Source: Cadophora sp. MPI-SDFR-AT-0126 (lineage: Eukaryota; Ascomycota; Leotiomycetes; Helotiales; Ploettnerulaceae). From it: a DNA stretch of 64,000 nt. Numbering within the stretch: position 1 is the stretch's first letter; the number at the start of each line of letters is the position of its first letter. The notes under the pieces are model-generated. The model saw only the letters and a list, made by a program, of their open reading frames with translations. It ran no database searches and was not told the origin of the DNA. Shown piece by piece: positions 11,322-22,276 of this stretch. The translations under genes were made by a program, and so were the position numbers. Where the stretch lies: NCBI GenBank assembly GCA_020747065.1, contig JAGMVK010000016.1, forward strand, positions 124,001-188,000. Reading direction: 5' to 3'.

Positions 11322-12251
11322 TCTTTACCCCTGTTCCTCTGTTTGGGGAATATTAATTTTGACTTGTGAGGAATGAGGATCTATCGTATTTGTTTTAATT
11401 TTAAAAAGAATGGCCTCTTTCAATATTGGAGATATGAAATGACAATATTAAGAGTAACAATAGTGAAAGTTCATAGTAGTAAAAGTGAATACATGCTGTC
11501 AACCTGTAACACGGACAATGGGAGAGCCTTCAACCATCACAACAAAGCAAGGAGCCAAGAAAATGCAGCTGCATTGATTTTATGGAATGAAAGTAAAGCC
11601 AGAGGATTTTATAAGTCCCATGAGAGAAGTAGTTTTATCTAACTCCATCGAATGTCTAACCTCGCTACCTCTCCCGATCTGCAAGCGAGTAAACAGGACT
11701 TTCGGCTTCAGACTTATGAATGGAAGGACGGTGACCACATGCTTCCTAAATGCCTATAAAAGCGGCTTTTAGTATTGCAATGTGCTTTGAATGTCACTTT
11801 GTGCCTCTGTGACTTTGGAATGTTGTAAACCTACGGACTCCTACGCACTCAAATTTCCAGCCTAGTGATCTGAATTGCTGCTGTACAGAGAGTATTTATT
11901 CTTTGCTATTTATTAGTCGCAGTCTTATAAGACAACTGACAAAGAACGCCCTTACCAAGTTTCGCTTCACTAGACTCGCATCACAATGCTATCTTGCAGA
12001 AGGCTTTTCTCGTGTAAAGAACCGCTCATCGAACTCTTTCTTATGACCCGCTTGGGCGACATGGATCCACCTCGGCAGGACTCAATCGAAAAGAAAATTT
12101 ACGACAACTGCCTTAGGACACAATAATCATAACCATCTTCTAATGAAAATGTGGGTAATTCAAGAGCATGAAACAAAAGAGCGCCAAAGTTCGAGAGGAT
12201 AAAGTCGAAGCTCAAAAACAAAAATTTTGCACCAGAACCTGGTCATTCATC
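11322..12251. other. Intergenic region
   Basis: About 930 bases between the Ash2 promoter and the tRNA gene. I see no coding gene; the right end carries the Pol III terminator listed separately. Confidence 0.45.
12214..12224 (-). terminator. Pol III T-run terminator of the tRNA-Asn gene
   Basis: On the minus strand two runs of five T separated by one G lie 28 nt past the discriminator base of the tRNA gene. A run of four or more T on the coding strand is the RNA polymerase III stop signal. Confidence 0.7.
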
Positions 12252-12388
12252 CTCCCTCGGGTGGGCTCGAACCACCAACCTCTCGATAGAGCTGTCATGT
12301 AACAGTCGAACCTGGAATGTCGTTAGGATTGATCGGAAACATGGTTGTGAAGAGTCACTTACGCGCTAGCCAATTGCGCCACGAGGGA
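12252..12388 (-). tRNA. tRNA-Asn(GUU) with a canonical 12-nt intron and an extra 51-nt spliceosomal-type insertion
   Basis: Read on the minus strand. Acceptor arm TCCCTCG (12388-12382) pairs fully with CGAGGGA (12259-12253); discriminator G at 12252, no encoded CCA. D arm GCGC/GCGC (12379-12363). Anticodon stem TTCGA (12310-12306) pairs with TCGAG (12286-12282); the loop reads C-T-GTT-A, then a 12-nt intron (12299-12288) at the universal 37/38 site. Variable loop AGGTT, T arm GGTGG/CCACC with loop TTCGAGC. So the exons form a clean cloverleaf with anticodon GTT. Between D-stem and base 26 sits a 51-nt insertion (12362-12312) starting GTAAGT, with TCCTAAC and ending CAG. A box and B box (GGTTCGAGCCC) are both intact. 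Whether it is a working gene or an interrupted one cannot be decided from sequence. Confidence 0.85.
12312..12362 (-). other. Spliceosomal-intron-like insertion inside tRNA-Asn
   Basis: 51 nt: donor GTAAGT at 12362, branch-like CTAAC around 12326-12322, acceptor CCAG at 12315-12312, followed by G (tRNA base 26). Length and signals match the mRNA introns of this window (43-55 nt). Exact removal restores the tRNA body without any leftover or missing base (one G is ambiguous at the ends). Confidence 0.7.
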
Positions 12389-13020
12389 TTTACGGCTGTG
12401 AATAAGCTGTTGTGGGATGAGGTTGTGTCGCAGATTTCCTTATTTCAATACATAGGGCAATTAAAAATTTTGGCTCGGGCGGTCCAAGTTTTCCCAGCTA
12501 CTCCTGAGCACAACGTTGATAGGCCAATATCGTTGGTGGAGGTGGCTTTTGGTGCTGAGTCAGGAATAATGGGCCTTGAAATAGAAGCCCAACTTAGCCC
12601 CGAGGCCACTAAATGTCATCACCTGACACAGCACTTTCAAGATGCGAATCGGAATCTTGCTCAAACTCAAGTTTGGCAAGGTCACATATTTCACTTTATT
12701 AAAGACGGTTAATTCTATTAATATCCGCTTGCAAGGCCTGAGGAAACTGTGCAATAATCGATGTGTTCTCAGAACCCGCGACTAGCATTTCAGATAACAA
12801 GGGGTTGCCAAAAATGCCTTCTTTGCGCTTGACTTCAGGATCCGTGGTAAAGAAATATAGGAACTTGACTTTGGTTAAATAGCATTGTCTCATCATGCGT
12901 ATTCAGAGCATTTGCAAGGCTTCCATATCCTTGAACAGTATTCCATTTGCAGCCCATGATTACTTCCAACGCGATGGCCGAGCTGCTTTTCTTTAGCCAG
13001 AATAGTGTAGCTACAAGCTC
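12389..13020. other. Intergenic region
   Basis: About 630 bases between the tRNA gene and the 3' end of the sugar transporter. Short open frames only; no domain recognised. Confidence 0.45.
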
Positions 13021-14735
13021 TTAAACCTTCTCCACTGCCTTTACCTCAATAGCCATATCAATCTTCTCCAGTGAGGTCTCCTCTATATCGGTGATTTGGT
13101 GGTCTCCAAAATGTCTCAATGGGACACCCTCAATGAACATCCGATCGACCTGTTCCAGTGTCCTCCCCTTACACTCGGGAACACAGAAGAACGTAAAGAT
13201 CAATGCACATACTGCGATCGCGCCAAATATGAATCCGACCCTAGAACCCAGTGCGGCGTATGGTGCATAGAGCAGGTATGGGAGTGAGAAGTTGACGGCG
13301 AAGTTCATGAGAACGTTGACCATTGAGGCAGTACGCTGAGAGGCGTCACGCAGACGGAGTGCGGAGACTTCGGTAGTAATCACATAGGTAAGTGGCGCCC
13401 ACGCAAAGACGAAGCCGGCGGAGAAGACGATAAGCATAGATACGATGGCGATCTTGTGCCCGTCTGTGGGGTTTGAGACCGTCCCAAGGCCACCCATGGT
13501 GAGAATCGCAGCGATCTGAATGCTGCCGCCGATGAAGAGAAGAGGTCTAGACAAAAGTTAGGAATTGCTTTCCTAGCTTTGAGAGATGGACTTACCTGCG
13601 TCCTATCCGGTCGTTGAGGAACAGTCCCGTGCTGACTAAAGTCAGGTTGATGACAGACATGACAATACTCATGTTGAAAGGATTAATCGTGCCGAGGCCC
13701 TTGATGAAGATTGTTCCATAAGTTGAAGCAAATGCCTGACCGGTGGCTTGTTGGAAGAAGTTCATGGCAACAACTATAGCAGTTCGTTTCTTGTTGACCC
13801 CTTGGAAAAGTTCCATGTATTTCCCCTGTTCGGGCTCGAGTCTCAGCGCAAGTCGGAGAGCTTCGAACTCGGCAGCAATTTCTTCATCGCTAACACAGCC
13901 TTCTCGGAATTTGTAGAATGAAGCCTTTGCCTCCTCCACTCGGTCTTTTGTCAACAGCCAACGTGGTGACTAAAGGAGTGTCAAAAAGGCAAAGTCAGAA
14001 TTGAAGCGGAGAACATACCTCTGGAATGAACCAGACCAAGCAAAGTACGATGGTGGGCACGACATAGAAAAGACCAATTGGTATTCTCCATGCTGTGTTT
14101 CCTTCCAAAGTGCTCGTGCCACGGCAAACACAATTGACAATGAGTGACCCAAACTGCCAAAAGTCAGTGCGTGAGTCAATGACATTCGATATTACTGACC
14201 ATGAGACTGAATTGATACGATCCGACCGCCAACCCGCGAACTGGCGCAGGAACGATCTCGGACTGGAAGACTGGAACAACAGCAAGCTCCATGCCAACAT
14301 ATACATCTTTTCCAAATTAGCATTGAAGCTTCACAAGGCCATGATCGACGTACAGTTCAAAACTCTGGCAGCCAAGATTTGCTCGCGAGCCGTAGACGTA
14401 ATGGCAATGGTTGCAGTTATCAATGCGTAGCAACTCATTGAGAACATGCACATACGTCTGCCGTATCTAGCACTGACCAAACTGCCTATCATAACACCCG
14501 CTCCAAATCCAATGTAATTCAGACTATTGAACAGCGACAGCCACGAGGGTGGGAGGAAATATTTGCCTGTTGTTGAATTGTATCTTCCGAACTGTTGTTG
14601 GAATCCGTCCATGGCTTGCGTGGTGTTGAATCCAGCGTTATCGAATCCATAGTTGAATGTCGAGACAGCAATCACCATGCAAGCTAGCGTCAAGGACTTG
14701 TTGAAGTGCTGGAGTACTGAGTTCTTGGATACCAT
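13021..14735 (-). CDS. MFS sugar transporter (possible cellodextrin/hexose permease)
   Basis: Complement join 13021-13546, 13596-13969, 14019-14153, 14200-14306, 14354-14735; 507 residues, 12 predicted membrane helices, MFS sugar-porter family. Visible hallmarks: YGRRMCMF after helix 2 (the R-x-G-R-R type loop), PESPRWLL before the central loop, and NDRIGRRRPLLF after helix 8; helix 7 carries NFFQQATGQAF. The PESPRWLL motif forms only after splicing (intron 3). Introns are 46-49 nt. It shares an 0.9-kb divergent promoter with a Zn2Cys6 regulator and lies 3.6 kb from an intracellular beta-glucosidase, which suggests import of a beta-glucoside or cellodextrin for cleavage inside the cell. That substrate is inference from context. 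Confidence 0.88.
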
Positions 14736-15664
14736 CTTGAATGATAGTCTGTTGACTGGTGTTCGTATGCTCAAAGAAGAGTTTCCTTGAAGATCGAAAG
14801 ACTGCCCTCGGTGGGTGGTGGAAGGGTCTTATAGGGATCTGATCCATCGAAAAACCTAGTCAAATTCGGATGCAGACCTGGAGTTACGGAGCATTGTCGT
14901 GGAGGAGACTTCGGCAAGGCTAAAGGAATGAAGCAGTCGGGAGAAAACTGCAAATTCTAGCCATACTTCTGGCCCTTGGCAACCTAGACCTGATGCTCGC
15001 ATAAGGGTGTCCCGACAATCAACACTGCTGGGGTGTGGAGAAAGGGGACGTTGTTGGGGTCTGGAGATGCTTGCCATTGGACGCCACGACTTGGAGTGCA
15101 GGGACATACTGAATAAACGGGGTGCAGAAGAGACAAGAGCGGGGAATTAATGGTATCCACGGCTCTGGAGAAATGTCTCGTGGTGTACTTCGTGGCGTTG
15201 TGTTCACCGTCGTAATTCCGGAGCTACGGCTGTCGGGGAAAACTATCCCGGTGATTCTCTCCCCATCTCTGTGACTTCTCCCCGACTGATCGGCTTCTCC
15301 ACGTACAACCCAGGATCGACGCAAGACGACACGGGAATTTGGGCACCACACTCAAGATTTTGGTACGCCACGTGCTGGCAAAAGAATCACTTGGGCTCGG
15401 CTACTGCATAGGTCCTCAAATTCGGGATGACAGCAGAATCGAGTACATCTCGCAAGTCTTCCCGAGCATCAAAACCGGGGAAGAGACCCACAAGAATTTG
15501 CTTCCAATGCCGAAATCGTAAAGTACTGTGGATGAATCTCGACATAAACCAGACATGCATTTCGAGACTGACCCAAGCAGGTCCGATGTGATGGGACTGC
15601 AGGTGGCTGTGAAAATTGCCTGAGACTGGGCTTTACTTGCTCTTTCAAGGTCCAAGATGTACAA
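14736..15664. promoter_or_regulatory. Shared divergent promoter of the sugar transporter and the Zn2Cys6 regulator
   Basis: About 0.93 kb between two divergent start codons. It contains CGGCTGTCGGGG at 15227-15238, an exact 12-mer also present upstream of the GH3 gene at 18159-18170, and further CCCCGAC(T/A) cores near 15010 and 15290. CGG/CCG triplets are the half-sites bound by Zn2Cys6 proteins. Confidence 0.5.
15227..15238 (+). promoter_or_regulatory. Shared 12-bp motif, candidate Zn2Cys6 operator (copy 1)
   Basis: CGGCTGTCGGGG, identical to 18159-18170. It lies between the transporter and the regulator. Function is inferred from identity and position only. Confidence 0.45.
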
Positions 15665-17899
15665 ATGCGAAGTACATCTTCACAATCATCTCAAGTTCAA
15701 TCGCCGAGCTCTACCATGACCCTTGAACGCCGACGAGGGAGAAAGGCTTGTTTGAGTTGCCACAGCCAAAAAGCAAAGTGTTCTGGACACCTTCCTCGAT
15801 GTGAGAGATGTTCACAGCGGGGCATCGATTGTCAATACTCATCAAACGCATCAACTGTACAATCGTGAGCCTCTAATCCTCGCGAATCTTCAGCCTAGCT
15901 GACTTCTCAGTGACTTGACTTCAGATAAAGGGATTATCAGGCAACATATCGATGCCTTCTTTGAGTACATCTATCCAATTCCTGGTCAGAGTTTCCTCCA
16001 TCGTGCGATATTTCTCCAGAATTGGTACAAAAATGCGCACAGTCCATATCTCTTACAGGCTCTTTGTGGTATGTGGATCGGTCAGATGTTCCGAACTTTC
16101 TTGAGAGCTTTATCTTTTCCTCAGCCGTCCATGCCTGGCCATTGCTGACCTACGAATTATTTAGGTGCCACAGCAAGATTTCTCGCTTCAAATGATGTCC
16201 AACGTCAACAAGCAGCAATTTGGATAAATGAGGCTGAAGACCAAGTTCTGAAAATGATTACGGAGCCTTCCCTTTCGATCATCGAGACCTTGTTGATCAC
16301 CATTTTCGATCGCTTAACTTCTCGCAAGTTCGGCAAAGTCATGGCACTCTCTGCTCTTGTTGTTCGGTTTGCTTTTGCCATGAGATTAAACTACACCGAC
16401 AAGAAACTTACCTTTGTTGGGCAGGAACGGCGACGCCGACTCATGTGGTCGATTTTCATGTGTGATACATTACTGGCCAATGGTAGAGCAGATTTCACTT
16501 TGGTTTCTGCGGAGAAGATTCACCTGCAATTGCCTTGTCATGAGCGGGATTTCTCGTTTGACATTCCGGTGGAGACAGAGTTGCTGAAGCGTGCACCGGG
16601 TCTGGACAACCATTCAAATATTGGGATGATGGGGTTTTTGATTCGCATATTGGAGATACGCGTTCGGATACAGAAGTGCGTATGCAAGAAACTCTTATGT
16701 ACGAAGCTGACATTACAGATTTACTCATGAGATGGTGGACCGAAGAAACATTACTCCGGACGCCCGCCTGGAATTGGAGTCCCTCGCGAATGAGGTCCAA
16801 CAGTTCTCGACAACACTTCCCCCAACGTATGTTCTGAATGAGCGCAACGTCTTCTTGCGTGCCTATACTCCAGAGCGAACAACATATATCATGCTACACG
16901 TGTGGTGGAATTTATGTTATTGTGATCTATACAGATTCACCATCCCAGGATTCCATGAAGCATTACCTGACGAAGTACTGTCAAATCTTCCAACTGACTT
17001 TCTAGAACGTTGCCGCGAGCGCTGTTTAAAGCATGCAGTGGATGTGGCAAACATTTTTGAGAGCATTCTGAAGCTTGGAAGGGATATCTTCATCACTGAT
17101 ACGGCACTTTCGATATGTGCACTTCAGTGTGCTAGGATAATTACATCTCTTGGCCCTCTTGTCGAAGAGCCTTTGGAAAAACCCGTTATTGTTAAGAAAA
17201 GTATGGCATGCTCAGATATATTGCAAAGACATTCGGAGCTTTACCCCACATCGAGGTTGCTGGTAAGCCTTACGATTCTACCAACGGTCTCATCTAATCT
17301 TAGAACAGAGGGGTAAAATCCAGGAAATCGTCCGAGCCGCGGAAAGAGATATCCGGCGAGAGTCTGACGAAATCGTGTATGTCTATTTCGATATGCGTAC
17401 TCATGGGCAAGCTGACAATCAAATAAGTGGTACAGAAGAGGTTCAACCGTCTCCTGGCTCAGCAATAGATGTGAATCTGCAATTGCCGCCCCGTCAGGTC
17501 TTCACGAAACACAGTTTCTTGTCCGAAATCCGTCAAATGGCCGATTCTCATGACGCCGACGAACTCATTCCATCTAACGAGGTGGTCCAAGACTCGCGAC
17601 TTTCTACATCTTTCGCAAGACCGGAAGAAATATCCAAGTCGCAACAAGTTATGCAGCCTGAAAATAACAATTCCGTAGCTACAAACTTCACATCTGGATC
17701 GGAAGACCGGCATGATTTCCCAGGAGACTCCGCTGATTATGATATGACCTGGATGCTCGGTCCAGACTTTGCTATGGGCAATGCTGAATATGATATGCTC
17801 ATGGATCCTTTTTTGCGAATGCACAACGGAGTGGAAAATGGACCATGGAGTTCGGAAAGGTTTCCTGGATCAGATCAGAATGATACGTTCTATTTCTGA
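15665..17899 (+). CDS. Zn2Cys6 fungal_trans transcription factor of the sugar block
   Basis: Join 15665-15864, 15911-16068, 16165-16675, 16719-17262, 17309-17899; 667 residues. The zinc cluster is near the N-terminus: C-x2-C-x6-C-x6-C-x2-C-x6-C, within RGRKACLSCHSQKAKCSG. The middle is a fungal_trans domain (exon 3, with the typical GQERRRRLMWSIFMCDTL). The acidic C-terminus is a likely activation region. Intron 3 needs the donor GTGCGT at 16676, because the stronger GTATGC four bases on would bring a stop. A downstream ATG at 15716 is an alternative start. It is transcribed away from the transporter and towards the GH3 gene, so it is the likely local regulator of both, responding to beta-glucosides or cellobiose (inference). 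Confidence 0.87.
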
Positions 17900-18325
17900 T
17901 AATATCGGCTTCAAACCATTTCTTTTGAAATTTGCTCATGTACCTCGATGCTCTGCCTTAACGACACATCCTTGAACAGCGGCATGGCACTAAGCGACTT
18001 GAACTTGACTAGAACCAACTTCCTCCGCATCACTGCCTGACTCGAACCGCATCCCATATCCGACAGTCGGATGCTGCACCCCCGGAACCCATCTCCATGA
18101 GGGAGAAATATGATTCTGGGGAGTTATCGTTTCCCCACGACATGAGGGGCTATTTCGGCGGCTGTCGGGGGGAACAACGAGGAGGCTGAAGATCCACTGG
18201 GTTCTCGAGCCAAGCAAACTAGTCTCAAGGCTTAGAGACAAGGCTGACTCCTTCTGGCATTTCCTGCAGCCTTTCTCATCTTCACTCCTATCACCTCATT
18301 TCAGTTTCGGCCTTTTCGAGTCACA
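17900..18325. promoter_or_regulatory. Promoter region of the GH3 gene
   Basis: 425 bases. It holds the perfect palindrome TCCGACAGTCGGA (18059-18071; CCG-N5-CGG) and the 12-mer CGGCTGTCGGGG (18159-18170) shared with the transporter/regulator promoter. Both are of the type recognised by Zn2Cys6 dimers. Confidence 0.5.
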
Positions 18326-21040
18326 ATGGTTCTTGTGCGGCAGAATCCTAATAATTTGATGGACATCGACCAGTTCATTAGCGAGGCCTCGCTCAAGGAG
18401 AAATTGTCCCTGACAGCCGGTAACGACTATCTTCTGGCTCTTAAAACATCGCCGGCGTGCTGTGGCTAATACGGAATGTGTCTTATTCAGGTCATGACTT
18501 TTGGCACACTGCTCCCGTGCCTCGTTTCTCGGTCCCGTCAATAAAATGCTCTGACGGCCCCAACGGCGTACGAGGATCCAAATTCTTCGACAGCGTTCCT
18601 GGCCTCTGCATCCCGTGTGGCTCTGGTCTAGGTGCAACATGGAATAAGCCACTCTTACAAGCTGCTGGTCTTCTTCTATCACAAGAGTGCAAAGTCAAAG
18701 GCGCGCACTCCTGGCTCGGACCGACAGTCAACATGCACCGGTCGCCTTTAAACGGTCGTGGCTTTGAGAGTTTCTCTGAGGACCCATTCCTGAGCGGAAT
18801 GTTGGCAGCGAAGATAATTGAGGGCGTGCAAAGTGGTGGAAGCGCAGCAGTTTTGAAGCATTTCGTTGCAAACGATCAAGAGACAGAAAAGAGAAGTGTT
18901 GATGTGGTAATTTCCGATCGTGCGTTGAGAGAGATATATCTTCTGCCATTTCAGCTGGCTATCAAATATGGCAGACCAGATGCAGTCATGTCATCATACA
19001 ATAAAGTCCAGGGAGTGCATTGCTCTGAAAGTAAAAACTTGCTACGGGATATCTTGAGGACAGAATGGGGTTTCGATGGCTTGATTATGAGTGATTGGTG
19101 GGTCGTCTGTCAACGACGGAGGCTCGGCTAATGTGTTTACTTAGGTTTGGGACGTACTCGACCGATGCCGCATTCGCAGCAGGACTGGATCTCGAAATGC
19201 CGGGGCCAAGTTTGCATCGATCGACGACAGCCCAACTGGCTCTTTCAACAGGCAAAGTTCAGATGAAAGATGTCGATGCAGCTGCTTGCAATATTCTCCG
19301 ATTTGTTCAGAAACTATCAAAACAAGAAGTCGCCAGTCAAGAAGGCACGAGGGATTTCCCTGAAGATAGAGAACTCAACCGCCAACTTGCGACTGAAAGT
19401 ATTGTCCTGCTCAAAAATGACAGAGGGGTACTGCCTCTTGACCCCGACTGTGGCAGTCTTGCTTTGATTGGACCAAACGTCAAAAATGCGGCTGCATGCG
19501 GAGGAGGAAGTGCAAGTTTGCATCCGTACTACACAACATCTGCGTACGAAGGAATCGTTTCGCAGATTAAACCTGGAACAGAAATAAGGTATGAAGCAGG
19601 TGTTTACAGCCAATCACTTCTACCTCCGTTGAACAAGAACAATGCAATAAACGAGGATGGCCTCCCAGGCGCCACAATCGACTTCTACCATGAGCCATAC
19701 TCCGTCCCAGGCCGAATACCTTTTGACGGGACCACGGTCAAGGAAACCGTGTACCAGCTAATGGACTACAAACATGCCCAAAACGGCGAGACTTTCTATA
19801 TATCCATGCGGGGAACTTTCATCCCAGAGTGTTCGGGAACTTACGAATTTGGCCTGGCATCTTTTGGCGTTTCGGATTTGTATATTGACGATGAGCTAGT
19901 GATTGACAATTCAACCGCTCAAGAACCAGGTGGAATGTTCTTTGGGAATGGCTCGAAAGAAGTGAGGGCTACGTTTGAAATGGAACAAGGGAAGACATAT
20001 AAATTCCGAATGGAAGCTGGGAGCGCATTGACATCGAAGCTGTTGGGTGGTATGATTGATTTGCCAGGCGGTGCATGTCGACTGGGGGCCTGTTTGAAGC
20101 TGGACCCTGAAGAGGGGATCCGAAGAGCTGTTGAAGTGGCCAAGAGCTGCAAAAATGTTATCGTTGTTGCAGGCCTGAACGTAAGCATTTCCCACATATC
20201 TGCTACGACTAAATTAACCAGACAGGGCGATTACGAGAAAGAAGGTCGGGATCGTAAGACCATGGACATGCCAGAAGGCTACGATGCTCTGATCAGTGCA
20301 GTGCTCGCAGTCCAGCCTTCCGCAATCATCGTCACGCAAGCCGGGACTCCCGTCTCAATGCCTTGGCGCTCCGAAGCACATTCAATGATCCACAGTTGGT
20401 ACGGTGGCAACGAAAGTGGTAACGCCCTCGCGGATGTGATATTTGGAAAAACGAATCCCAGCGGGAAGCTGCCAATGACATTTCCAGATCGACTGGAAAA
20501 TACCGCTAGTTTCCTGACATTTGGGAGTGACAATGGCAAGGCGAGGTACGATGAAGGCATCTTTGTTGGATACAGATACCACGATACGGTTGGTCGAGGG
20601 GTTGCGTTTCCCTTTGGGTAAGTCGGCCTCCGAAGAAGTTGAGTGCAAATGCTGACTGTGCCAGACATGGATTGTCCTACACGACGTTCGCCCTGCGAGA
20701 CCTCATAGTATCCTCGGAAGAGGTTCAGGTGGTGATTGAGAATATTGGATGCAGAGCAGGCTCAGAAGTACTGCAACTCTACATCTCAGCCGACCGTGAA
20801 GTTTCAAGATTTAAACGGCCGGTGAAGGAATTGAAGGGGTTTGAGAAGGTGACATTGGAACCGCAGCAAGTCATGACCGTCACATTTCCGATCGACAAGT
20901 ACAGTACTGCAGTTTGGGACGAGTATAGAAATGCATGGGCTTGTGAGAGTGGACAGCATACCGCGTTGGTATTTGGAGGGCAACAGTGCTTGACAGGCAC
21001 ATTTGAGATTGGCAAGACGACATACTGGAATGGGTTGTAA
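18326..21040 (+). CDS. GH3 beta-glucosidase with PA14 domain, intracellular type
   Basis: Join 18326-18419, 18491-19097, 19145-20180, 20226-20617, 20665-21040; 834 residues, the usual size for fungal PA14-containing GH3 enzymes. Order: GH3 N-terminal barrel (KCSDGPNGVRG; nucleophile Asp233 in IMSDWFG, completed by splicing), GH3 C-terminal domain (ATESIVLLKND), inserted PA14 domain at about 390-540, then the rest of the C-domain (HSWYGGNESGNALADV) and a fibronectin-III-like end (VIENIGCRAGSEVLQLY). There is no signal peptide, so it should act in the cytosol on imported cellobiose or aryl-beta-glucosides. Intron 3 (20181-20225, 45 nt) is in frame without a stop, so retention would add 15 residues. 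Confidence 0.92.
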
Positions 21041-21432
21041 ATGATAGATTTGTATGTTTTGCAAGAGCCTAGAATTGAAAGGTCGGTATGCAAATACTGC
21101 AGATAAAAAAACCGCCATAAGCTCTTGAGATACAGGATTATTTTGCAGGACACTTTGTTCTGAGGCTGTTGCTCATCCAATCCTCTGAACGCCGACTCGG
21201 CTTTCGCGTGCCTTTTCGTAAGCTCACAACTGGCTTCAAGACACGAGCCAAGACAGCCGCATTGAGAATCTTCGGCGTTCAAAGGCAGTCTTATGTTCCA
21301 CTCGCTTATGGCAGGCTTCCATCAAGCGGATCGATTTGCTTTCAAGTACTTGAGACATCGAATTAGATTCTTGAACCCTTTTCTGACGAGTGCTATTCAC
21401 CCCTTAATTCTTCTCACAAGCCTTCATCCACA
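21041..21432. other. Intergenic region
   Basis: About 390 bases between two genes in the same orientation. No gene supported. Confidence 0.45.
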
Positions 21433-22276
21433 ATGAAAGTAATACTCACGGGTAGCACGGGGATGATCGGAAAGGAAGTTTTGACTCAAAGTATCAACAA
21501 CGCGTCGCTAGCAGAAATTATCGTCCTCTCGCGGCGACCTCTCCCTCCGTCGTATCCCACCTCACCAAAAATCAAGACGATAATCATCGAAGATTTCCTC
21601 TCATATCCCGCTTCAGTCCTCCAAGAACTTTCTGGTGCAGAGGCATGCATCTGGTATCCCATCCGATTCTCCATTAGGAACAAAGCCATTTCAATGACAT
21701 CTGTTGACAATAGCCAGGGCATTAGGCGGCATACCCAGTCGCTTCCCGGACCTGGCAACCGCCCGAAAAGTAAACGTAGACTATGCCCTCGCCGCAGCGA
21801 AGGTGTTTGTTGAAACGCTCTCTCCTCAGCTAAGCACAGGCAAGAAGTTCCGCTTCTTGTACGTAAGCGGCCATGCCGTAGATAGAGATCTATCGAAGCA
21901 GCATCGCTTTTTCAACGACGCGATACACATAAAGGCCTGTTTCCATTCGTCGTCGATGTTGCGACTGCACTTGCAAGTGGATCGATTGCTGACAGTGCGA
22001 AAATAGGGAGAGATAGAAAACAAGCTCGTCGGACTCGAAGCTGAAAGTCCGGACAAACTCTCCATTTACCTTCCCCGCCCCGGAAGTGTGATCCCACCGA
22101 ACAATAAACTCGTGACGGTGCTCGTCAAATTGACAACCTCATTCTATCCTGCGATGAAAGCCGAGGAGTTTGCTGCAGCAATGATCGATATCGCGATCAA
22201 CGGCGCAGATGAACAGGCGCTGTCACATGATGTGGTACAGGAACGGGGGAGAAAGGTGCTGCGTGGTGGGGTATGA
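21433..22276 (+). CDS. Small NAD(P)-binding Rossmann-fold protein (atypical SDR)
   Basis: Join 21433-21653, 21718-21934, 22007-22276; 235 residues. The start MKVILTGSTGMIGKEVL is a G-x2-G-x2-G nucleotide loop typical of atypical short-chain dehydrogenases; VLSRRPLP follows as the second strand. Exon 2 begins mid-codon (W-ALGG). The join between exons 2 and 3 works only with a GC-AG intron (21935-22006; donor AAG|GCCTGT, branch CTGAC, acceptor ATAG), giving IKGEIENKL, the pattern expected in fungal relatives. With any nearby GT donor the frame breaks. So this is either a GC-AG intron or a lightly damaged gene. Substrate unknown. Confidence 0.7.

Noticed and set aside
12317..12712. 131-codon plus-strand open frame across the tRNA region
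   Set aside because: It overlaps the tRNA-Asn gene in antisense and has no domain or intron support.
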